Source: Amaurobius ferox | Taxonomy: Eukaryota > Arthropoda > Arachnida > Araneae > Amaurobiidae | Direction: 5' to 3' | NCBI GenBank assembly: GCA_951213105.1 | Contig: OX578136.1 | Span: forward strand, 159,375,178 to 159,439,177 | Length of the DNA stretch: 64,000 nt | Shown: positions 21,894 to 34,310 of the stretch, one piece after another | Layout: each line of letters starts with the position of its first letter | How positions within the stretch are numbered: the stretch's first letter is position 1 | Translations under genes and position numbers: made by a program | Notes under the pieces: model-generated | Told to the model about the DNA's origin: nothing | The model's input: the letters and a program-made list of their open reading frames with translations, nothing else | Database searches by the model: none

Positions 21894-23059
21894 ATATACT
21901 AGCAAAACAGAATATATGCGTATATCAGATATTTTATCTTCAGTTTAATCAAATTATTATAGCTATATATTGTTTTTTATATATTTTTTGAATGAGTTTG
22001 ATCAATTTTGCCATGTAAAAACCATTTACAGTATTTATGTACGCTAAAATAGTATCAAATAGGCTGTCTACATTAAATTATTGATTGTTTTAAATGATGG
22101 TTCCACGCCATAGAAAAGCTCTATGCGTCTATGCGTCAAAACTGATGTAACTCAGATTGTGAAATATCAATAGCAGATATTAATAGGTAGGTGAACTCGT
22201 GAATGATAAACTTCATGTTTTATTGTATACGGTATTAGCAAACTCCCTCGTCCCAATGCTACTAAATTGTTACATCCAACATATTTTCATGTTCTGTTTG
22301 CCTTTTCCCCTTGCTGCCTTGGCAAACAGACGAAACGCCATCCGGGCCTATGCATATTTTAAAGAATATTTTACTATTCTCCGTGAGTTTCTCTTTTGAA
22401 ATCGATGTGTATACAAGGAATTCATTTGAAAATCACAAGAAAGAGCGTGACGTCATAATCGAATTTGCGCCGAATGTGAAAACATAACGTTTAGAAATTT
22501 AGGGATTACCATGTTGATCATCGGGGAGCGGAATATCTCGCTGTAACTCCCCGTCCTTATTTTCCATATTTTCTAATCGCATTTCTTTGAACGGAGCGTG
22601 TTGGTATAAGTGTATGAGGAGGAGGGGAGATGTTTCCGTGCAACAAATATCAGCCATGTATTATCGAATTTTGAAACGAAGAAAGTCAATGCGCACCGAG
22701 AGTATGCAAATATGATACTGTTCGGTATTGACATGCTAAGCATGAAAGCAGAGCAAAACGTAAAAGAAAGAGAAAATTCTCACTTTGTTATCCCATTATT
22801 CTTTTTGAGTCAGTTTGGTCTTTTGGTCATCTTTCAGCGAAGGAAAATCAATGAGATGATCAAGGCGCGCAAAATTGTAATATAAGAATTATAAGATTTT
22901 TTTGTTGGACGTTTTAAAACAGTTATTATCAGCAAGGAACAGTGTGTGATACTGTAATCACATATCTTGATACGTAACCCTGGGAAAAACAGGAATGTAT
23001 ATTGTAAATATATTGAAATGTATACTATGTTTTGTGATTTATGTTTATAGCTAGGCCTT
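21894..23059. other. Unassigned DNA
   Basis: I see no repeat partner in the window. Open frames at 22199-22399 and 22610-22885 have no recognisable domain or splice context and I do not call them. Confidence 0.4.
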
Positions 23060-23705
23060 TGCACAGACGGAATTGGGATTTTTTTGGCGCCGTTGGGTTG
23101 TGTGCGCACTGACATGGATTGTAAATATTCAGAGATTTAATTGCAGCAAAATGTCAAAGTTGAGCTACAAATCTTTGAAAATTTATAGCCCTGTCAGGTG
23201 TGGCGCGCGTCGGTGTCCGGTATTTTGGACCACCCTGGTTTTGGATGCCCTCTGGTTCTTGTTTTTTAGTGGAACGCATATAAAATAAGCGTCGCTTCTG
23301 AAACCAATGGTGAAGCATCTTTGGACCTCCTCTTTTTTTATAGCGTTTGGGAACAGCGAATGAGAGTTGGGGGGACTTCCTCCCTGTTTTTGTCGTTCCC
23401 CTTGTTTGTAAAATTCTGAAAGTTTTAAGAAATGTAAAAAATAGTCAGTTGCTTTTCTGAGCTCGAGTAGAGAGCACTCCAAGTGCGGGGCACTTGTATT
23501 TCGGTGTAGCCCGACCCGGCATGTATTTTTGATGCATCTCTGAGCCGGCATCCGCGATTCCTATCTCGGGCGGCAATGCCTTTGCCGAGGAGCCGACGTG
23601 GTGGGTCCGGTATAGAAGGCGACTCGTAGCCAAATCGAGCCGAGCCTAACTCAGAGCGAGGGCGCATTTTCTTCGGGCAGTTCGACCAGAAAATGGAAGA
23701 AGGTC
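23060..23705. other. GC-richer, CpG-containing segment of unknown nature
   Basis: Base composition rises sharply compared with both sides, especially 23455-23690 (many CpG). Minus-strand frames at 23183-23667 exist only because stop codons are rare in GC-rich DNA. It could be an LTR or promoter; no second copy in the window tests this. Confidence 0.35.
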
Positions 23706-24263
23706 GTCATGTGTTAATTGGTTGCAGTACGCACAGCTCTACCACCAAAACGGCGCAGTATAGGACCTTTGCTCCTTTAGCTGCATTTAAGCCGCGGTTA
23801 CGTAAATACTGTGTGCACGGAATATTGCGGAGCATCAATCCAGGGCTCCTAAGCAGCAGTCAATCTCTACAAATAAAGTATCTGATCTCCACTCTTTAGG
23901 CAAGGACCTGTACGCATGCTCACTCAAGAGCCGCTGGGTCTAAGCCGCATTAAGAGGAGGAGAAGGAAAGTGAGCAGTATGCCCATCGTCATTTGTTTTT
24001 GTTAGTTGCAGTGCAACACAGCTCTACCACTAAAAACGGCGCGGTGTAGGACCTTGCTCCTTTAGCTGCATTAAGCCGTGGTAACTGTAACACTGCGTGT
24101 AAGGACTGTTTGCGGAGCCGCAATTCCGGGATCCTAAGCAGCAGACAAGCCTCTACGAAAACGTATATATTTGGCAAAGCCTGTACGCATGCTCACTCAA
24201 GAGCCGCTGGGACTGAGGCAGATATTAAGAGGAGGAGAGGGAAAGTGGACGGTGTGCCCATCT
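23706..24263 (+). repeat. Tandem duplication of a GC-rich unit of about 280 bp
   Basis: Unit 1 (about 23706-23982) and unit 2 (about 23998-24263) share 'cacagctctaccac', 'gctcctttagctgcat', 'cctaagcagcag', 'tgtacgcatgctcactcaag', 'agccgctggg' and 'gtgcccatc' in order, with small indels. Both carry a copy of 'aaacggcgc'. No coding frame is common to both units. Confidence 0.88.
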
Positions 24264-24299
24264 CAAAGAAAATACTTGGCAATAACTTATGACCGATGA

Positions 24300-27158
24300 T
24301 ATGCAACCTAGTGTTTCCCGGACTGGTAGTGTTTTCCACGAACCATCGGAATAAATGAACTAATAAACATTCAATTATTTGTGCCACCCTTTCCTACGTG
24401 CAGAGGTCAGCTACAGCACTCAGTGAGAGTCCTATGTATGAAGGTATGCAATATATATATTGATTTTAAAATGTGTACATGAATGTTTAAGTAACTGATG
24501 TAATCCAATAGTGTAAGGGCAGGGTTATGATAAATGGGAGTTTTAGCAAAATTGAATATACATATTGTGTTCTTAACAAAAAGTAATTAATTACAAATTT
24601 GGATTTTATAAATATGCAAATTCATGCAAAATAAATTGTACATCCCGAGGTCAAGTTAGGTAATTTGGGAATGCTTTTTTGTAATTGTGCATTTTTGTAT
24701 ATTAATGTTTAAAATTGAGATTTCATGTGTTCTATAAATAAATTGTAGTTGGCCACAAAATGGGAGTGATCATTTTGTTGTAGTAAACGCAGTGTACTTT
24801 GGTCCAATCGGACCCCACTATACTTTAACGCGCTTGAGCCTGGTGGAACTATTGGTGAGTATCTTTAATGTATTTATGTGTTTTTTTTTATTATATTTAT
24901 GTGTAAAATTCACCTCACCACACAGTGCAAGGCTATAATTGTCGACCTATCCACAATCGACTTTGAGACACTCAAACAGGGCTAGATGTCTACAAGACTC
25001 CGATCTCATATTGGACCAGTGGACCAATTAGGGCCTGGTTTCTTTACTGCTTTTTCGAGTAAGGCGGAGATTGATATAGGTTTTAACAAAATTCGTGTGT
25101 GACTGATCCTGGAGTATCCTGTGTTTTAAAATTTATTAATAGAACTAAATGGAATATATGAAATTACTTGCTATTTCAGCTGTGTAAAAATAAATAGTTT
25201 AAAAACTTATCTGTTGCCTTAATTCTTGATGAAAAAATGTTTTATTTAGATAAAAATATTTTGTGATTGGACCAGGCTAAGGTTCTTGTCTATTCAGAAT
25301 AGCTCACAATCTACATTCAGAAATTTACTATGGCATGATTCGAGTACTGGTACTGATGACCTGTTAAATGTCTGTGTAAGACCAGAAATAGATCTCACAC
25401 TTGTTATGGTGAGTCAGTTTTATGTACATTATTTATTGGTCTGAAACATCGGACAATACCTCCAGTCTGAATGACGCCAAGGTTTACAACAGGTGAAACT
25501 AAAGGTCAGATAAAACCATAAATTTAGGAGTGTCAAGCCAGAAGGGGGTCGGAAGACTTTTGAGAAAATATGAAGTAACGACATTGGATAAAATGCTGAC
25601 CAATGGAGAAGGTGCTTGTTGCGTCACCCTTAATGCTGCAAAGGGGGAGTAACAGTCCTGAGGCAAAAGAGCCACAACCTGTGACATAAGAACGACGATA
25701 AGAAAATATTGATACGGATGACTTGGTAAGAAACGGTCGTACAGCACGACGATGAGGTTAACAGACTTAACAGATTACGAGTTCGACATTAAGGAGCACG
25801 AGACTTACACAACGACTAGATATGTGGAGAGAACAGACTAAGAGAATGAAATAAGTGCGAGTGTTCACGCCAGAAGTACAATATGATCGTCGATATTACG
25901 TGTCGGTAAAAAATACTTCGACTTAATTCCAGTAAGATGACCGGCGAAGTACGTGGCGGTGACCAAGCCAAGCCAGCCTTGAAGGTATGTGCCCGTTAAA
26001 ACTACAGGTCTAAACACATTTTAGGCAATTTAAGTGGTCTCACAATGTCTCCCTCCGCCGAAATAATTAATAATATGAATAATTGTTGTACTTAAGTAAT
26101 TAAGTATTTTATGTTGGTAATAAATGATTAACTGTTAAAGTTAAAATAGTGTAGTCCATTTAGTATTATATTAATTAATATTCCTTTACAGAACTCCCGC
26201 GAAAGGTAAACAATTGGAGGGTTATTAGCGGCAAACAAGGCAATGTACGAATTTAATAATGAGTCCACTATGTACGATTTTACGATGTTATAGATATGTT
26301 AATGATGATTAAGATAAAAGTTCAACTTTGAGTAACTTTTCATTTTCGCGCACCACAGTCTGAAATCTCGTTCCATACAGACCTTTAATCCCTATGCTCT
26401 ATCCTTTGCTGAATAGTGACAAGGTCCTAGAAGTCTATTCAAGTTTGCTAAAAGGATGTCCAAGAGAGCTGTTTCTTAATTTTACATATCTTCTTTATGA
26501 AACCGCTTTCACATAAATATTTTCTAATATCATATTTTCCCAAGTACTCAACTGAGTTTTTCTAGTGCATGCCATGCTGGTCCTATTAAACGCTGTTCAC
26601 CATTATTTTAATCGCTTCTGCAAATAGATGTAAAAGTTACACGACTCTTTACATATTTTCCGGTATTTTACTCTTATTGGAGAACGTAGCGAGAGGATTT
26701 TCTAATCTAATTTTCCACCGATAAATGCGGAGACGCACACAGTGGCTAAAATTCAATATGGATTGCTGAAAATAAAGTTGCACTGAAAATGAAGGGGCGC
26801 AAAACACACGCGAATGCAATCAGTCTTTCAATTCATATTTTCTAATCTCATTCTTTGGAAAAGAGGATTCCCGTTAAACGCAAAACTTCAACCGTTATTG
26901 AATTTTAGAATAAAGAATGACTACGAATACTGTACATGGTATTTATCTGCTGAAAGGGATTTATCTGAGACCAATTAAGAACACTCTTCTTGACAGATGT
27001 AAGTATTTCAAGGAATGTCAAATATCTAAGGGCTCATAATAAGCAAAACTGCTACTTCTGAGAATATGACTTACTCATTATGCCTTGAAAGCAGATATGG
27101 GACAACTATATGACAATTGTTTTAAGGACGTTTTCAGTAATTTTCTTCAAGTCAAAAA
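24300..27158. other. Unassigned DNA, possible non-coding transcript signals only
   Basis: Isolated donor-like (ggtgagtat, 24851) and acceptor-like sites occur but no frame links them. There are no tRNA-like boxes, long repeats or coding motifs. The minus frame at 25499-25747 has no family resemblance. Confidence 0.4.
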
Positions 27159-27163
27159 TAAAG

Positions 27164-27218
27164 TGCTATTAAGAGACACGGCCGTCTCTTAATAGCATCT
27201 AAAGTGCTATTAAGAGAC
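27164..27218. repeat. 14-bp arm repeated direct-inverted-direct, perfect hairpin
   Basis: tgctattaagagac (27164-27177) is followed after 'acggcc' by its exact reverse complement (27184-27197), then again in direct orientation (27205-27218). Confidence 0.9.
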
Positions 27219-27255
27219 GACTGCATTGTGGCAGAAAAAGAAACAATCAAACTGA

Positions 27256-27540
27256 GATGGTGAAGGATAGATCAGTGGTTAGCGCACGGAGATTGCACTC
27301 GGACAAGCCGAGTTCAATTCCCTGCTCTGCCCAAACTGTCCCCGCGTTCATGCGCAGTTCGGGCCTGTTAAATATGTGTGTCCTTAAGTCCTTCTGAGAG
27401 ATTGGTGGTAGGGAAGGAGGGTACGGTCCCTGTGGATGCCGCCCCACTGGGTTCCGATCTAACCTAAATTGGGTGGCTCTGTCTCATCTGTTGAAAGATA
27501 TACCTTACACCTTCGCATAGGTCGGACGGTCTGGGTCGAA
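27256..27540 (+). mobile_element. tRNA-derived SINE1, copy 1
   Basis: tRNA-like head with A-box-like 'cagtggttagcgcacgg' and B-box-like 'gagttcaattccc' (27308-27322), then a body shared with 46573-46848 and, inverted, 63348-63630 ('aaggagggtacggtccctg', 'ctaaattgggtggc'). It ends 'ggtcggacggtctgggtc', the family's LINE-like tail. The left hairpin arm is eroded in this copy. Confidence 0.85.
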
Positions 27541-27545
27541 GAAGA

Positions 27546-28650
27546 AGAATCGAACAGAGCTAGAACTCTCAAAGCGACAATTTGCTAGAGACTGAAAATA
27601 TCATTGTTTACGATTGTAGTTCCAGAATTTTTTTCTCTTCAGTGTTGATTTACCTACAGCCTTAATTTATTTACTGAATTGATTTTAATTAGTTATTGCT
27701 TATTTTGTGTATTTTGGTAGGAGGCACATACTTTTCTCTTAAAGCATTAAGATAATTTGATTTATGATTTAAAAAATTGATAAACTATGAAGGCTAGATG
27801 CTCGGGGATTCAGTACAATTTTAAACAACTGATATATTATTGTTACATAATCATGTTGATAAAAATATCTACAAAACGTATTAAAATCTCACAAGAAACA
27901 CCACTTTATGGTAAAAAAAAATCCTTCCTTTCAATTACACGAAACAAAAACACTTTTCCAAAAAAGTTTTGAATAGTTTATGTCAAGTCCCTCCCCCCTC
28001 CCCCGAGTACTGAAGCTGCAGTTTCTAGTCTACAGTACCCTTTTGAAAGGTATTGACTTTAATTTAAAAATCCTTCTCGTATCGTTCAAAAGTGCCTTTA
28101 CTTTGCTGAATTTCGTTCTCTAATATGGAGCCTATTTGTTTAGACAATATGAGCCTTGACCTCGTCTACTCACGCCTCTGTATCTTGTACAATATAGAAA
28201 AAGCAGATATACTATATAATATCTTTAGGTAATTTGTTTAGTAATCGCGAGAAATTCACTGTGAATTTGTGCTTTCCTCATCTCCATTGTGGTTGATTCT
28301 TTTGCCCGTTTAGCTGCTCAGCCCTGTCTATGAAAAAGAGTGATGACTATTTTTTACCTGCAGATAACAAGTCTCGAGGGGATAGAACAGCTGCTTGCTT
28401 GCACACTGGCGTCCCGGCAAATTGTTATAAAAGAGTTTCGATGCTGTTCGATGACGGCTGCCTTATGTTTGTTTTATTGTCAACTGATGAAGCACAAACT
28501 GAAATGGATAGGAGGATAGGATATGAAAGCAGAGAATACGCGCAATGAATTAATTATTCAAGAATTTATTAAATTGGGAATATATTGGATGATAAATGTG
28601 CTTTCTTATTGACCGAAAGATGCATACAAATAATCCACATCTTAAAATGT
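27546..28650. other. Unassigned DNA
   Basis: No repeat partner recognised. The short plus frames (27787-27972, 28330-28548) lack any domain or convincing start context. Confidence 0.4.
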
Positions 28651-28652
28651 TT

Positions 28653-28792
28653 AACCTTTTGCCTCCGGTGAGACAGCGTCCATCTCAAACAAAGAACCTC
28701 TCAAAATGTTTGGGATAGGTTATGTCAAATACCTGTCTTTTTGACAGGTTCTTCGTTTGGGATGGACGCTGTCCCACCCGTAAGCAAAAGGT
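28653..28792. mobile_element. MITE-like foldback element with about 55-bp terminal inverted repeats
   Basis: The left arm (aaccttttgcctccggtg...) and the right arm (...cacccgtaagcaaaaggt) are imperfect inverted complements over about 55 bp, leaving a centre of about 30 bp. Left arms of the same family recur at 53649 and 57571. No coding capacity. Confidence 0.75.
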
Positions 28793-29063
28793 CAAAACTC
28801 AATAGGATAAAACAAGGTTGGATAAATTCTATTTATATCTAGAAGCCAGACAAAAGTTTTAGGTGCCAAATTTATGTACTCTAAAAGATTTTAACAACAT
28901 AATTTTTATACCATTCATTTGTTTAAATTCCAAGGAAAAATAATAGATACATATTTCAAGATAGTATAATTAATTAGTTTCTCCATCTGTATCATTTAAA
29001 CAAAGGAATTAAAAAGCAAACATTCATAAACACGCAGGTATAATAATGCCACTGATCTATATA

Positions 29064-29765
29064 CGAGGTGTGATTAAAAAGTATCGTGACGGGTTCGTTA
29101 CGGTACGGTGTGTTGTGACGGTATCGTCACAACACAGTTAAATGACGCTTATAAAACGTTACATTTTGATACATACTGCACATAAGCAGAGAGTAACGTC
29201 TCCCATTCGCGTCTAGATTGTTTATAGTGGTGCATTGATTATACGTGCAATTATCTATTCGTCACATTTGTCATGTCGGAACAAATGGGTCAACGAATTT
29301 CCATTCCGATTTTTTTCAAAAATTTGACAAAGACACAAACGAAAAATTACACAAAATATATGGGGAGGATTGTACGAATTGTACATAAAGATATAAGTTC
29401 TATAGATATTTTACACATGGTCTTGAAACTGTTGAAATTACGAGCAATGTCATGACGATAGGACTGTTTTATCGGTCATGAGGGAATTGTGCACCATGAA
29501 TACGTTCCACTAAGACAAACAATTAACGATGAATAGTACTGCTAAGTTTTGCGGCATTTGAAGGAAGAAGTTTGTCACAAAAGGATAGTGTTGCGAGTAG
29601 CAGCTTCCACTATTAGTTCGCTCCTGTACAACATTTTCACACTGAGTCTTGCTAAGATCCTTTCAATCTTACTGAACACTGTATTTTATAGATTTGCCAG
29701 CCACCCTTTTCGCCAGATATCGCTTTCGGTGACATTATTTGGTTCTCTAAAATCAAATTAGACGT
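29064..29765 (+). pseudogene. mariner-type transposase remnant with left terminal repeat
   Basis: cgaggtgtgattaaaaagtatcgtgac at 29064-29090 resembles a mariner terminal repeat next to TA. Downstream, the plus strand carries broken pieces that read like mariner transposase in several frames: near 29460-29520 'GLFYRS..GNCAP' corresponds to the 'giVHHE' region, and 29549 onward (RHLKEEVCHKR) to the 'vLRRLREavrrKRP' region. No frame is intact and no right terminal repeat is evident. The identification rests on the order of weak motifs plus the terminal repeat. Confidence 0.5.
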
Positions 29766-30065
29766 AAAGAGAAAATATTTCAAGACACTGTGTAGATAAA
29801 ACAGAATGAGATTAAACAGCTGTTCGCTACATCAGAAAATGTTTCGCTACATCAGAAAATGTTTTGAATAGTGAAATCAATGCTGCACTTTTGCTTTCTT
29901 TTTTCCAGATTATATAGGTAATAAATATTTTAAGGTAACATATGGCTCAATAGTTAAGAAACTTTATGTATTAATTGCATCTAAATTTGAATGTTCTTTT
30001 GTCAAAACTTCTTCCGGTATTTCGTTTGATTATTCTCCTCAACATTCCCTGTCAACTATTCACTA

Positions 30066-30830
30066 ACCTCTTATAACTACAGTTATTTTGAAACTGTTAT
30101 CTCTTACAGTTTTCAGTAAGCCACTTACAGTTTCCAGTAAGCCATTAATAAGCAAACCACCATTATTGCATTATGTTGGCATATTTATCTTCGGCCATGC
30201 TTTTCTTCATGAAAAATTTATTACATTAGGTGAAACAGAGTTCCAAGAATCAGCAAGGGAGAAAACTACAGTTTTCAGATTTAATTCTTTAAGACTAAAT
30301 TTAATGTCACCCTCTTTAGCAAATATGTAGAATAGAAGGAATTTTTTTAACAACAAAAAATACACCTCTTATAACTACCTTTATTTTGAGGCTATTATCT
30401 TTTACAGCCTCCAGTAAACCATCAATAGGCAAACCACCATTATTGCATTATGTTAGTATATTTATCTTCGGCCATGCTTTCTTTCATAAAGAATTTGTTA
30501 CAGTGGGTGAAACAGAGTTCCAAGAATCAGCAAGGGAGAAAAATACAGTTTTCAGATTTAATTCTTTAAGACTCAGTTTAATATCACCCTCTTTAGCAAA
30601 TATGTAGAATAGAAGGAATTTTTTTAACAACAAAAAAACACCTCTTATAACTACCTTTATTTTGAGGCTATTATCTTTTACAGCCTCCAGTAAACCATCA
30701 ATAGGCAAACCACCATTATTGCATTTTGTTGGTATATTTATCTTCGGCCATGCTTTCTTTCATAAAGAATTTGTTACAGTGGGTGAAACAGAGTTCCAAG
30801 AATCAGCAAGGGAGAAAACTACAGTTTTCA
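30066..30830 (-). pseudogene. Tandemly triplicated fragment of a pogo/Tigger-like transposase
   Basis: Units start at 30066, 30364 and 30640 (period 276 bp; the first is longer by a 22-bp internal duplication of 'acagttttccagtaagcca'-type sequence). On the minus strand each encodes KELNLKTVVFSLADSWNSV followed by SP.V and, past a TGA, RKAWPKIN. This resembles the segment after the DDE domain of pogo/Tigger (jerky-like) transposases, where an AW/SWNSV motif and a W-KLWP motif are conserved. No unit is a complete gene. The third unit is cut by the Tc1 remnant at 30830. Confidence 0.55.
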
Positions 30831-31235
30831 ATAGCCAAGAAGACCATCACATCACTCGACACGCATGCACAGCGCCAACTGTATCGTTGTCTGTCATCCG
30901 GATACAGGTAACACCTTCACTACGGGGCCCCTGTGTCTGTCCGTATCATCGCGAGGCGCCTATCTGAAGGACATTTGGTATTGCGTCGCCTATTACGTGT
31001 TCTGCCAATGACATCCACCCACCGTCGCCTCTGTTTGGAGTGGTGTCGCACTCAACTGGATTGGACCGCAACCGAATGGAACCAGATCGTCCTGAGCGAC
31101 AAATCGAGATTCAATTCGGGCAGTGATGAGAACCGTGTACGTGTGTGGAGGCTCTGTGATCTACGGCTCAATCCTACCTTCGCTTTACAGCAACACACCA
31201 CTCCCACAGCTGGTGTGATTTCCATGTCAAACATA
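30830..31235 (+). pseudogene. Tc1-like transposase fragment
   Basis: The fragment covers the region before and around the first catalytic aspartate: RRLLRVLPMTSTHRRLCLEW, then CRTQLDWTATEWNQIVLSDK and SRFNSGSDENRVRVWR, the classic '...FSDESRF...D.R..VWR' box of Tc1 elements, followed by LNPTFALQQHTTPTAGV. The catalytic Asp of 'LSD' is present but the frame starts mid-gene and is entered through a shift (30835 vs 30933 frames). The rest of the transposase and both terminal repeats are missing. Inactive. Confidence 0.88.
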
Positions 31236-31244
31236 CATTGTTAT

Positions 31245-32055
31245 TTATAAAATAAATTTCCTATATATATAATTTGATTGGTGTATGTATCGTTTTATAT
31301 GTTGATAAACATTTCTGTTGATTCTTCCGAAGCAACCCTCTAATAACACGATACTTGAATTACACGAAAATTCGTTCAGAATTGTGCCAACCCTAAAATA
31401 ACACGGCACTTCAATGTACTTAATCTTTAACAAATTTCCTCGTTAACAATTCTAAGAAGAATTATTTTTCGGATTTGACCAAAATTTAGTGCAGTTAACA
31501 GCATACAAATATTCAACAAGCGGTATCATTATTCATTGCTGTTATCAACAGCGGCCTCATTTGAATTCAGGTTATCAGCAGGACCAGAGTGAAATTTATT
31601 TAGTGCAAGTTTAAGTGCAATTTTGTTTCAAATCACTATGTGCGTAATTCGCCTTTTAGATGTTGACAGTGATGAAGATTAATTAAAAAAAACTTATGTA
31701 AATATGTAAATAGGTAATAAAATTATGTTTTCTTTAAAAAAAATATTATAAAATAAACGTTTAGAACCGAGTGTCCATTTATATATATACCTGGAGTATC
31801 GAACAACATGATTTTCAACAACACTGAATGCAATCATCTCATTTGTATGAAATCTATGTCTCGTATAACACGGCTTTGAAAAGCATTGAATTAATCAACC
31901 GTGTTATTTTTGTGTTGCCAGCATGTCAATTTATATCAATTATATTTGCTTTTAATATAAAGTTGCCATCTATTTAATTAGCTTGGCGTATATTTTGAAT
32001 TATATTAAATGTTTATCAAACACGGGTAGGGGGCACAAAATACTAATTTATTATT
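31245..32055. other. AT-rich unassigned DNA
   Basis: No repeat partner or coding motif recognised. Confidence 0.4.
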
Positions 32056-32059
32056 GTCT

Positions 32060-33045
32060 CAAATGAAATCTTATCAATGACTAACATCTGCAAAATGTAG
32101 AGCCTCACTCTTATCAGGAGGCAGAGAGTTCCTAAGAAAGTTTCAAGCATCCCTATAACTTTGTAAGGAAATGTCTATGAGTATACACGCTTGGTTTATC
32201 TATATTAAACTGACAAAGAGAATTTATGGTAGGATATTAAGTTAATATAACGAAGTCAGTAACAAATAGAGATATACAACAAGAAAAATTAATCATACAT
32301 AAAGTATTGATTACGAAACACTTTTCAACTACAATGCAATTTTATTTAAATATCTCTAAAATGTGATACATTCAGCTGTAGTATTTTTAAAATTATCACA
32401 ATACTACAATAATTTATTATATTTGAAAACTTAAAACTTCATCGGAAAAAAAACTGTATTCAAATGATGTCATTGAAATATGAATCGGATGGCTCTCTAT
32501 ATAAAAGCAGTAAATATTTCATTCATACACTTTTATTCTATTCCTTTCATTCATTACAATACTACAATAATTTATTTTACTTAAAAACTTAAAACCATGG
32601 GGGTAAAAATAATTTAACTTTATACTTAAAACTTTATCAAAATGTGTGCTATAAAATCATCTGCTTCTCTATGGAAAACCAATTAATGTTTCATTCATAT
32701 CAGCTATATTGCAGACGCCATAGCTAAATAATTTTGCGTTAAAGAAATTCAGAAATTCTTATACAACTCATCTTACAGCTTGATGTGTTTACATTCTCCA
32801 TAAGTGAAAATTTGTGAATTTTAAATTCGCTTAAAAATGTTTGAAAATGTAGGTCCCGTAGGGTTCAATGTATTTCGTTTCTACAACTTGGGTTCAATCC
32901 AAAACTAATTGAGTGGACTTATTCATTTATATTCCCATATGTCCCACAGACAGTCTGAACAACATACTAAAATTTTATTTTGATAAAGGCATTTTCACGG
33001 CAGTTATCGTGCGAACGGACGGACAGACAGACAGACATAATTTCG
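32060..33045 (+). repeat. Long copy of the (GACA)n dispersed element
   Basis: Segments match 53500-53620 (32090-32220), 8940-9285 (32280-32780) and 1-290 (32800-33045), in that order. It is therefore the longest copy in the window and shows that those separate pieces belong to one element about 1 kb long. It ends with a GACA run (33018-33038). Non-coding. Confidence 0.7.
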
Positions 33046-33990
33046 GCAAACTCTCAGAAAAGCCACAATCGCAGGCGATCATGGATATATCAACTTCATT
33101 TATGAAATATTCAGCTAATTATCGTATGCGAAGCTTTAATTTTGTGTTTCATATGCATATTATCATAACTATGAGGACCCTACATCCATGACTGACAGCT
33201 GATTACCCTGAAACTTTCAATAACATGCTTGGAAATGTATTACAGTGTACATTTTATTTTACATGATCATTTTACTATACATGGTCATTTTACTATAGGT
33301 AAACATATAGAGCGCAATGAGTTTAAGGACTTTTGTAGTAACCATGCAGGTAAAAGTAAGGAGTTAAATCTTCATATTAAGAAAACGCCAATATCGTTTG
33401 AGACAATAATTCAGGTGGCGCTGGGATAAGATAAGTAGTGCTGTATTGTATGCATTTCTATAGCGAAAGACCTAAAATATTTATTTAAACTGTCAATTTT
33501 GTAAAAATTAATTATTAGTACAACGCAAAGAATAACTGAAGCAATAAAGAATATTCCTACGTATCCAAAATTATTTTACTTTCTGATTCATTTTTATCTC
33601 CACGTATTCTGTACTCTATCCTACAACTATGAAAAAATATTGGTTAATTATACTCATAATTAAGGAATCCTTAATATAAAAATTATTAAAAATACATGTA
33701 CCAAATACTACGCCTTTCTATCGTGTCAACTAACAATAGCAACTACTTTACAAACACTAGCGACACCTAGATATAATTCTCAAAGCATTATGGGATTTTC
33801 AAGCGTTTCATGAGTTTTATCTTCTCCTTTCTAACCCCATGGTAGGAACCCTGATTTAAACGAGAAAACACTTAAAACATTCGCATCTTATAGCGGATGG
33901 AATGAAATAGTAATATAGGATATTTAATCGGACAACATTAACGCGTACCAATTTAGATAAAAGGGGTTTTCAATAAATCATTTATTCTAC
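33046..33990. other. Unassigned DNA upstream of the secreted-protein exon
   Basis: There is no clear promoter motif. The interval ends in a pyrimidine-rich acceptor-like 'tttattctactcag' at 33980-33994. Confidence 0.35.
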
Positions 33991-33998
33991 TCAGATAT

Positions 33999-34310
33999 AT
34001 GAGTTTGTATTTTCTACTGTGCCTCGCGTTTAGTCCATTATTAGCCAGCGTTCTATTCGCACGTGAAAGGTCAAACCAGCGGTTACAGCGTAGTTTTCTG
34101 ATCCAGAAGCCGACCGCTACACCGGATGGGGCGGGGAGAAAAATCGTCAGCACCCACTGTGTAGCAAATGAAGATGGAAGAAGTCTGAGGGTAAACGGCA
34201 CTTCGGTACAGAATATAATATGCTACAATCTAAGCAACGGCTCGTATACCGCGAATATTTCGTTCTACGGGAAGTGTACCCCTGAGAATTATGCGGGCTT
34301 AAAGGTGTAG
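33999..34310 (+). CDS. Possible first coding exon of a small secreted cysteine protein
   Basis: The ATG at 33999 opens 103 codons. Residues 1-21 (MSLYFLLCLAFSPLLASVLFA) look like a cleavable signal peptide: hydrophobic core, small residues near the end, then RERSNQR. The remainder is hydrophilic with three cysteines (in STHCVANEDG, IICYNLSNG, YGKCTPENY) and two N-glycosylation sequons (NGT, NGS). An acceptor-like pyrimidine tract ending in cag lies just before the ATG, and a donor-like aaag|gtgtag lies just before the stop, so it may continue in another exon. The cysteine spacing recalls single-domain VWC secreted proteins of arthropods, but that is weak. It is the best host-gene candidate in the window, though chance cannot be excluded. 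Confidence 0.4.
   Translation: MSLYFLLCLAFSPLLASVLFARERSNQRLQRSFLIQKPTATPDGAGRKIVSTHCVANEDGRSLRVNGTSVQNIICYNLSNGSYTANISFYGKCTPENYAGLKV

Noticed and set aside
24781..24870. Donor-like ggtgagtat as part of a gene
   Set aside because: No coding frame or partner acceptor could be linked to it.
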